Below, piece after piece: positions 56,386 to 64,000 of a DNA stretch of 64,000 nt. The translations under genes and the position numbers were made by a program. The DNA comes from Bidens hawaiensis (taxonomy: Eukaryota > Streptophyta > Magnoliopsida > Asterales > Asteraceae), in NCBI GenBank assembly GCA_021521415.1, contig JAIQDT010007338.1, positions 1 through 64,000 of the forward strand. Direction: 5' to 3'. The notes beneath the pieces are model-generated. The model saw only the letters and a program-made list of their open reading frames with translations. It made no database searches and was not told the DNA's origin. Every line of letters starts with the position of its first letter. Position 1 is the first letter of the stretch.

Positions 56386-58707
56386 GAGATGATTCAAACC
56401 GATGTGTGTAATCTAAAAGTAATTCCTACTCGTGGTTGGAACAAGTACTTCATCACATTCATTAATGATAATACAAGGTATTGCTATGTTTACTTATTTA
56501 AGAGTAAGAACAAGGCTATTGATAAGTTTATCTTATTTAAAGCCGAAGTTGAGAATCAACTAAATCGGAAAATCAAAAGAGTAAGGAGTGACCGAGGAGG
56601 TGAATATGTTTCACCTTTTATTGACTTGTGTGAAAAAGAAGGAATCATACATGAAGTCACGCCTCCTTACTCCCCTCAATCAAATGGCATAGCGGAACGT
56701 AAGAACCGAACCTTGAAAGAAATGATGAATGCCATGATGATAAGTTCTGGGGTAAGCCCGGACATGTGGGGGGAAGCAATCTTATCGGCTAATTATGTCT
56801 TAAACATGGTACCAAATAAGAAGAAAGATCTAACTCCATATGAGTTATGAACGAAAATTAAACCACCATATATATACTTGCTAGTGTGGGGGTGCCTAGC
56901 CAAGGTAGTGGTGACTCCACCAAAACGCCTACTAATAGGACCCAAAACCGTGGATTGTGTGTTTATAGGATATACCCTTCCCGGTGGTGCATATCGATTT
57001 CTTGTGCATGATTCCAAGAATCCCGGAATAAACAATAGCACCATAATAGAAGCAAAGGATGCATCATGGTTTGAATATAAGTTCTCATGTTTTGATAAAG
57101 GAAAACCGAGCTATTCTAGACCGGTTGAGGAAAGTATTCAAAACGGGAGTACTGGAGATGAACCTCGGGAACAATCTGAGACAGAGGAGGTTGAAATCAG
57201 AAAAAGTAAACGGCAAAGGACTGAAAAATCCTTCGGCCCTTATTTCCTAACCTACATGGTAGAAGAGGAACCTCAAACGTATCAACATACGGTGAACTCC
57301 GCTGAAGGACCTCAGTGGAGGGAGGCCATCAAACCTGATGGCACCATCGATAAGTATAAGGAAAGGTTGGTGATCAAAGGATATAAACAACGAGAAGGTT
57401 TAGATTACTTTGTTACATATTCGCCGGTTACGCGAATAACATCTATAAGGTTGGTGCTTGCCATTGCCGCCATTAGAAACTTGGAAGTTCACCAAATGGA
57501 TGTAAAAACGGCTTTCTTGAATGGAAATCTAGAGGAAGAGATTTACATGGAACAACCCGAAGGCTTCATAGCCGTTGGGCAAGAAAAGAAAGTATGTAAA
57601 CTTGTGGAATCCTTGTATGGATTGAAACAAGCTCCTAAACAATGGCACCAAAAGTTTGATCATGTCATGCTTGATGTTAGGTTCAAAATCAATGAATGTG
57701 ACAAATGTGTGTACGTGAAGGACACATCCGATGGATATGTCATTTTGTGTCTATACGTAGATGATATGCTCATTGCTGGTAGTGATGACAAAATCATAAC
57801 GTCCACTAAGAACATGTTAAAAGCAAGATTTGACATGAAGGACATTGGTCTTGCGGATGTGATTTTGGGAGTTAAAATCACACGAACCCAAAATGGACTT
57901 GTTTTAAGTCAATCCCATTACGTGAGCAAAATTCTTGAGAAGTTTAATGCGAATGACTCTAATGTAGCTAGAACTCCCATTGACACGAGTCAGCATCTAG
58001 CTAAGAATAGAGGTGAACCCGTTAACCAGTTGGAATACTTAAGAATTATTGGCAGTTTGATGTATCTTATGAGTTGCACTAGACCCGACTTAGCATATGC
58101 TGTGAGCAAGCTAAGTAGATACACAAGCAACCCAAGTTCAAGTCATTGGAAATGTGTGATTCGGTTGCTTCGGTACCTAAGATACACTAGAGAATACGGG
58201 TTACATTATAACAGATATCCTGCAGTTGTCGAAGGACATTGTGATGCAAATTGGATATCTGACAAGAATGATTCCAGAGCAACAAGTGGGTATGTATTCA
58301 CACTTGGAGGTGCTGCTATATCGTGGAAATCGTCTAAACACACAGTTATAGCTAGATCCACGATGGAATCAAAATTCATCGCCCTAGATAAAGCGGGCGA
58401 AGAGGCGGAGTGGTTACGTCAATTTGTTGAGGATATAGCAAGATGGCCTAAGCCGGCATCGGCCATCTGTATACATTGTGATAGCCAATCGGCAATTGGC
58501 AGAGCTCATAGCACAATGTATAATGGTAAGAATAGACATATTAGATGTAGACATAATACGGTACGACAACTAATATCTACTGGAATTATCACTGTTGACT
58601 ATGTGAAGTCAAAGGATAATATTGCGGATCCGCTAACAAAAGGCCTAAGTAGAGAGTTAGTTCAGAAGTCGTCCATGGGAATGGGACTGAAGCCCTTGAA
58701 AAATTAA
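56386..58707 (+). pseudogene. pol: Integrase core, RT and RNase H remnant of the degenerate copia element
   Basis: Begins inside the integrase core (EMIQTDVC, first Asp), then RVRSDRGGEY (second Asp) and PPYSPQSNGIAERKNRTL (Glu). A TGA at 56848-56850 replaces the expected Trp. The frame then stays open for 609 codons: linker [23 protein letters not shown] with [33 protein letters not shown] and the catalytic box [11 protein letters not shown]; RNase H with [28 protein letters not shown] and HCDSQSAIG. It ends [10 protein letters not shown]. Between EAIK and PDGTIDKYK (57334) about 35 codons normally present in RT are missing, in frame. One acidic residue of the STxExE motif is Lys. Confidence 0.9.
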
Positions 58708-59269
58708 AGTTCATGCGAAGGAAACCTAACTCAACAAACTGGAGATCCCAAGAGTTGAGTTCAATAGGAAAACCTAATTGTATGAATTAGTGCGGTCACT
58801 GGGTGGGGATAACCCTACAATTTTAAGAGGGAGTTTACCACGTAGCAAGGTAACCTTCCTAGTCCATTCCTAAAAGTGACAAGTGTGAGGCTAAGCATAT
58901 GGCATTTAATGATTTGATCAAGGTAGTCAGTCATACATGGTGAATCACCTATGTGAGAGAGAAGTGGGGTCGCTTCGAAGGGTGTTGTTGGGCACAATAC
59001 TTAATAGCTCTTGCAGAACCAGGCGCATGTTCATGACCATAACGAACATAACTATGAGGACTTGACTTTGTCAGGGAGAGTCTTGTGTGAAGTGTATTGT
59101 CATCTACACAAACGGCAAACGAGTTCAAAGACATCACAGTCTACTCAGAGCCAGTGGGCTAAGTATGCTTCATAAGCAAAGGTTCAAAGGATAACACCTA
59201 CCTATTGTATGCAAGATTCAACTGATGAAATCTAATCAGAATAATGTTGTTGTTTCAACCTCCATTCAT

Positions 59270-59278
59270 GTGGGGGAT
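59270..59278 (+). other. Polypurine tract of the degenerate copia element
   Basis: GTGGGGGAT directly before the right LTR. Confidence 0.85.
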
Positions 59279-60136
59279 TGTTGGAAGTTTTAAGTGTGTG
59301 AATGAAGGAAGTGGTGGAAGTGGTAAATGTTTGTCCCACATCGGTTTGGGAACAAATTAATGAATGGTTTATAAGGTAGAGCCCTTACACCCATTTGAAT
59401 TCTTTATGACATGTTTTACCACAAGTCCTACGCGCGCGCAGGGGGGCTGCAAATTTGGGTTTATGGACTAGAAATCCATCGAACTCGTGCGTGCCCGCAC
59501 GTCCCGCGGACACGAATGAAACTCCGAAAACCCGAGACCGCGTGAGACAGTTTTTGAATTCGTTTTTGAAATTCAAATTGGTTGTCTAGTCAATACCATT
59601 AAAGAATCATAATGATTATCATTATTGTGATTCAGTTTCAATTCTTTTTCATAATGGTCATTAGATGAATATTATTATTATTTAATATTCTTTAATGGTC
59701 ATAAATAAGAATTGATTATATGGTTATGACTCTTGGTTATAAATACCATGACCAGATTCTAGTCAAGATACACCAACTCAAAAACACACTTCATCTTCTT
59801 CCTACTGCAATAGTGTTATTTCCGATTTCATTTCAGGCAAGTGTCCGAGTCCGGCAGAGCATCGATTCTGTTTCGAACCAGAGTACCCTGGGAACAGACC
59901 GAGAATCTGTTTAAGGGAATTGTGTTAAACACAAGCCCGGTTTACTGTGTCGATTATTTCTTATTTCTTTATTTTCTGGTTATTATTAATACAAGATTTC
60001 CAACAAAGCCGGAGTACCCTGGGAACAGACCGAGAATCTGTTTAAGGAAATTGTGTTAAACACAAGCCTGGTTTACTGTGTCGATTATTTCTTATTTCTT
60101 TATTTTCTGGTTATTATTAATACAAGATTTCCAACA
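59279..60136 (+). repeat. 3' LTR of the degenerate copia element
   Basis: 858 bp. It carries the about 125-bp terminal tandem duplication twice over and the segment missing from the left LTR. Confidence 0.9.
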
Positions 60137-61616
60137 CTTGTTACTATAAGTTTGCATACACCATAATAACATAGGTTGGTTATTTTCTCATATTTAAAAG
60201 GATGAACACACCATTTTTGTTAGTTTAAAAACAACTCATGCTTAGATCTTTAGTGGTATTTTATGATTTACTAAAAATGAAACTCTATTACTAGTAAGTC
60301 TTATGAAAAACTTATGTGTTTCAAATGATATATTTTATCTAAAGACTTAAACATGTCATGCTTTAGAGAAGACTAGTTTGTGTTCATTCATCTTTTAGTG
60401 TAACAATTTGGGTGGTTCATTATACAAGCTTTCAAAACTTGTATATATATGTTAACAAAAGTATAAAGAATTAGAAAGAATTAGAGTGTAGATGCTCACT
60501 TAGGTAAATGATAGAGGAGATAATAAAAATAATAAGAAGAGAAGAAGAAATCTTGAGCTCCTAGCACCACAAGTCTAGCCCCCTTGCACTTGCGTCTTCA
60601 TCTTTACTTGTTTACTTGGATTTGATTCTTGAAAGTTATACTTGAATGGAATATGGGTGCAAGAGTATGTGTGTGTTGATTATTAAAGTTGAAGGAAGGG
60701 GGTTCTGTGGGGTGAGGGAGTGCCGAGAGATCAAAGGGGTATGTAGGTGGGGACGTGGTTTAGTCTAGTGATTATTTGTTTTCTATATAGAAATTGTGGG
60801 GTTAATAATCTTTTGGATAATTATTTGGTCCAAGAAATTTTAAGTGTGATTGAGTGTTTAGGTGGTGATGTTGAAATGAACACATGCTAATTCCTAGGTT
60901 GACTTTTATGGCATGCTTGTTCTTTATGCAACATCCTAGGAAACATATGGAAGTGGTTTGGTTACTTAGAAACTCTTTGGTTGAAAATGAGTTTTGTTTG
61001 GTTCGAAATCTAGAAGGAAATGGGGTTAGGAGGTGTGGCCATTTCTTATTATTACTTGGTAGTAGTTAAATTATCCAGTTAGGCATTTATTTGTTTATAT
61101 TATATTTCCTTTAGTTTCTTTTTAACGTGCTAGCATATTAGTGTGTAAAATACTAAAAGTGAAATCTCGTGTATTGTGTATGACATCTCAATAACAAAAA
61201 TTAGGTGATTCAAGGAATGGAAATATTTTCTTACACAGGGCCACTCATGTTAACTTAACTATACTAGTATGTTATATGTATCGTACTCATATAAAGATAA
61301 TAATTTACTAATGAGTTATAAATTGTCATAAATCTTAAGTTATTGGGTTTTAATTGTACAATATAAGTCTATATATCAGACTATTTAACCTTAATTTGGA
61401 TTTATAAAACTTTATTACCAACGTTCGGGTTTGTCGGGTTAACCTGCATGTATACCGTTAATTTCTAAAATTACCCAACGCATGATAACGATATGTATGG
61501 ATTCGCTAGACTTTATATGACTTAGTTAATGCAATTTAATCCAAATAGAAACTCATAAAATGTAAGGGCGTTTAGGACATGTACGGATATTGACCTGGAA
61601 ATTGGCGGTTGTCACA
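60137..61616 (-). mobile_element. Gypsy-type LTR C, proximal part
   Basis: Resumes after the copia element and ends ggttgtcaca. AT-rich, no credible ORF; a short ORF at 60884-61069 has no recognisable motif. Confidence 0.7.
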
Positions 61617-62302
61617 ACCGGAGAGTCCCGGAGCTGCAAATGGAGGGATAACCCAATTCTTCATCACCACGAGATGCTAGAGTTGTTTGCCAACTAGAGC
61701 AAAAACTGCAAAAGAGAGAAACAAGAGACCGAAAGATACACCGGAAACAATTGATGAGATTGATCAAATGTTGGAAACCAACGATATTACCTTGGAGAAT
61801 TTCACTATGATATTCATGTTGTATCAGAGACCGAAAAATACACCGGAAACAATTGATGAGATTGATCAAATGTTGGAAACCAACGATATTACCTTGGAGA
61901 ATTTCACTATGCATACGATATTCATGTTGTATCAGAGACACCTGATTCGCAAGCCAAGTATCCAAGTTTTTCGAAGAGTAAGAAAAGAAAGCTTGAGAAG
62001 GATAATGAATTTACAACAACACTTATGAGTTCAGTTAACAGTGTTGCTGATGCTATTGGTAAAAGCACAAAGGTATTAAATCAAATTTTAATGTTAGTTT
62101 TTTTTTCTAAAATTTATATATTTATCTTCACATGATTTCGTTGCCTAATACATGTTGTTTGTTACTATTTTAGGATTTATGCAAGGTCATGGAAGGTTCA
62201 CGTGCACGTGTTTACTTAGAGGAGGAAATCTACAAAGAGTTGGAGATTATGGGCATAGTGTCAGAGGAGGAAATCTTCGATGCGTATCTTTTTGAGACAT
62301 AG
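61617..62302 (+). pseudogene. Myb/SANT-like (Harbinger-derived) gene fragment, C-terminal exons
   Basis: Readable exon from about 61912: YAYDIHVVSETPDSQA, KYPSFSKSKKRKLEKDNEF (basic, nuclear-type), SSVNSVADAIGKSTK. A GT-AG intron at 62073-62173 keeps frame into DLCKVMEGSRARVYLEEEI, YKELEIMGIVSEEEIFDAY, ending at TAG 62302. This resembles the C-terminal region of plant L10-interacting MYB/SANT-like proteins, related to Harbinger transposon accessory genes. Upstream, a 102/108-bp tandem duplication (61724-61825, 61826-61933) shifts the frame, so the N-terminus is destroyed or missing. The ORF spanning the duplication is in the wrong frame. Confidence 0.55.
61724..61933. repeat. Tandem duplication of 102/108 bp inside the gene fragment
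   Basis: Unit starts agagaccgaaa and ends catgttgtatc. The second copy has six extra bases (catacg). Confidence 0.92.
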
Positions 62303-62365
62303 CAGTAGAAGAGATGGACCAATTTTATAATAGTTAAAAAACATTGAAACAATATTTATAAAACT

Positions 62366-62400
<35 letters not shown>

Positions 62401-62760
62401 TCACTTGTTCCATACTTTGTATAAACAATGTTATTTGATAAATATTGTGCTTAAAACAATGTTGAAGGTGAATTGTGAAAGTTGAGAACAATTCATCTTC
62501 TGTATCTATTATTTCTTTTTCTTGCATATAAAAATAGACAACAAAAATGAAAATACAAAGAAACTTGCTTTAGGTTAAAATATTATGTTAAAAAAGTTAT
62601 TAGATGTCAACAAAACCCAAGCCCAATTCATCCAATTTTAAAGCCCAAGTGTCCAATCCTATAATCCTGAGTTCATTCCCGTCAAATCTCATAACATTAT
62701 TTCTTTAGCAGAAACATACATGACCGTTTGTAATATGTAGAGAACACATTTGTAGATTGC
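62303..62760. other. AT-rich intergenic DNA with (TA)n
   Basis: (TA)n at about 62370-62397. No gene recognised. Confidence 0.6.
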
Positions 62761-62769
62761 TAAAATAAA

Positions 62770-63305
62770 CTGGTGGTGGTGTATGAACTGTGGTAGTGGG
62801 TGGTGGTGGTGGATGGTGGTAGTGGTAGTGTGGGTGGTGGGTGGTGGACGGTGGTGGTGGCGGACGTTGGGTGGTGGTGGTGTTGAATGATGATAGTGGT
62901 AGTGGTGGGTGGTGGTGATGGACGGTGGGTGGTGGCAGTGGTATATGGTGGTGGTGGTAGAAGGCGGTGGTAGGTGGTGGATGATGATGGTGGTGGGTGG
63001 TGGACGGTGGTGGTGGTGGTGGCGGACGTTGGGTGGTGGTGGTGGTGCTGTTGGATGGTGATAGTAGTAGTGGTGGGTGGTGGTGGTGGTGGTGGATGGT
63101 AGCGATGGAAGAAGGCTGTGGTGGTAAAAGGTGGTGGTGGGTGATGGAAAGTGGTGGTGGTAGACTGTGGCGGTGGCGGACGGTGGTGGTGGGTGGTGGA
63201 CGATGGCGATGGGTGGTCGGGTGGGCAGTGGTGGTGGCGAACAGTGGGTGGCGGTGCAGTAGCGAACGGTGGGTGATGGTGGTGGTGATGGTGGACAATG
63301 GGTAT
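62770..63305. repeat. GGT/GGTGGTGGT-rich low-complexity block
   Basis: More than 500 bp of ggtggtggt with interspersed gatggt, agtggt and ggacggt. Long His/Pro- or Gly-rich ORFs over it on both strands are compositional artefacts. The G-rich strand could form quadruplexes. Confidence 0.92.
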
Positions 63306-63439
63306 TTGGTAGGGTATGGTGTTTTAACTTTCTGCAGACCTTATAAGACCTCAAAAGTGGATGAGCCAAGTATGCGTAAAGAAGAGCTTACGTAGACATT
63401 TTTTAATGAAACATCTTCAAGAAAACAAACAGTCTGCAG

Positions 63440-64000
63440 ATAGCAATGTCTGCGCGTGATCTGAACGACACAGACAAAAGAGGACGTGGGCGGGGTTCCT
63501 TTGGCAGAGGACTAGCAACTTCTTTTCTCCCCAGCCATACACTCCTTGGGCTCCCTTTCTTGGGTACTGGCCCAACTTGGGTCCGTCACAATCCCAATGG
63601 CAACAATGGGCTGCCTCCCCACCTTGCCCATACCCGACCTTCAGCAAACCACCATCCTCGGGTCAAGGCATTCTTGGTGCAAAACCTGCTCACGCATATC
63701 CCATGGGTTATACTCCTACCGACATTGAGCAAGCACTGCACACAATGGCTCTCAACCCATCAGAGCAACCTTGGTTCATGGATATTGGGGCATCTAACCA
63801 CATGACAAACAATCCAGGTAACTTTACGTCTTATTTCAATAATGGCATTTTACGCAACATTATTGTGGGCGAAGGTAATGTTATTCCCGTGATTGGACAA
63901 GGCAATCAAACCCTTAACCCACTTTATCCACCACTAAAATTAAATAATGTCCTTTTTTGCCCCTAATATTATTAAAAATCTTTTGTCGGTTCGTCGCCTA
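63440..64000 (+). pseudogene. Ty1/copia gag end and protease, continuing past the right edge
   Basis: A Gly/Arg-rich gag tail (RGRGRGSFGRG) is followed by a shift into the frame WAPFLGYWPNLGPSQSQW, then MALNPSEQPWFMDIGASNHM (protease; DIG replaces the usual D[TS]G) and IIVGEGNVIPVIGQG. Near 63957-63961 a one-base change in a T-run shifts the frame; the next frame reads PNIIKNLLSVRRL, the conserved end of this domain. Lineage probably Ale/Retrofit-like. The start is not defined. Confidence 0.8.

Larger units (their letters stand above)
54566..60136 (+). mobile_element. Degenerate Ty1/copia element (Bianca/TNT-like) lacking gag
   Basis: LTRs 54566-55224 and 59279-60136, polypurine tract at 59270-59278, pol remnant 56386-58707. 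The flanks tttgt (54561-54565) and cttgt (60137-60141) match at 4 of 5 bases, an imperfect target duplication. The gag, protease and integrase zinc-finger region is gone, replaced by about 1.1 kb of non-coding DNA with tandem repeats. The RT/RNase H style suggests Bianca; lineage uncertain. Confidence 0.88.

Noticed and set aside
53321..61616. Calling LTR C a proven solo LTR
   Set aside because: The flanking pentamers (tgggg, accgg) do not match, so the second end or the history is uncertain.
62689..63395. Long His/Pro-rich and Gly-rich ORFs on both strands
   Set aside because: They are explained entirely by the GGT repeat.

Overview
This 64 kb window is nuclear DNA from a flowering plant. 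It has spliced genes with GT-AG introns, long runs of nested LTR retrotransposons primed by initiator tRNA-Met, a Helitron, Pol III-type SINE sequences and AT-rich intergenic DNA. The accessory protein carried by the Sirevirus-type copia elements resembles a family I associate with Asteraceae genomes (Tanacetum, Artemisia, lettuce relatives), so Asteraceae is my best guess; this rests on recollection, not on a search.

Left block (1-23.6 kb): a nested stack built on a broken Helitron. The Helitron replicase-helicase gene lies in three pieces (14571-16284, 18507-18742, 20722-22777). Two solo LTRs separate the pieces (16285-18506, target duplication caagg; 18743-20721, target duplication catgt). 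Its 5' side is cut by an LTR-type element (13459-14570), which abuts the 3.6 kb LTR of a minus-strand Ty3/gypsy element (1-13458). That element carries an extra proline/serine-rich ORF with a C-terminal membrane-type segment upstream of gag. Its reverse transcriptase is split by a very young, 6.3 kb, gag-only element (261-6578; perfect 5-bp target duplication gcaac; LTRs nearly identical). An unrecognised coding segment follows the Helitron at 23236-23624.

Middle block (23.6-45.2 kb): two copies of one Sirevirus-like Ty1/copia family in opposite orientation. The first (plus strand, 23625 to about 29665) is truncated in integrase. The second (minus strand, 30725-45180) is structurally complete: 535-bp LTRs, target duplication acctg, PBS, PPT, gag, pol, and a roughly 3 kb accessory coding region between pol and the 3' LTR. 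It is inactivated by many stops and frameshifts. LTR, leader and 3' non-coding DNA of this family are filled with ATTCGYTA-type words, some arranged as perfect hairpins.

Right block (45.2-64 kb): the only apparently intact host gene is on the minus strand (four coding exons, 53182 down to 47238). It encodes a 166-residue organelle-type single-RRM protein closely resembling the plastid RNA-editing factor ORRM6. Its 4.5 kb third intron contains a SINE. A Ty3/gypsy-type LTR (53321-54565 and 60137-61616) lies 139 bp upstream of the start codon in the same orientation and is itself split by a degenerate copia element (54566-60136). Beyond it are a decayed Myb/SANT-like gene fragment (61.6-62.3 kb), a 0.5 kb GGT-rich block, and the gag/protease part of another copia element running off the right edge.
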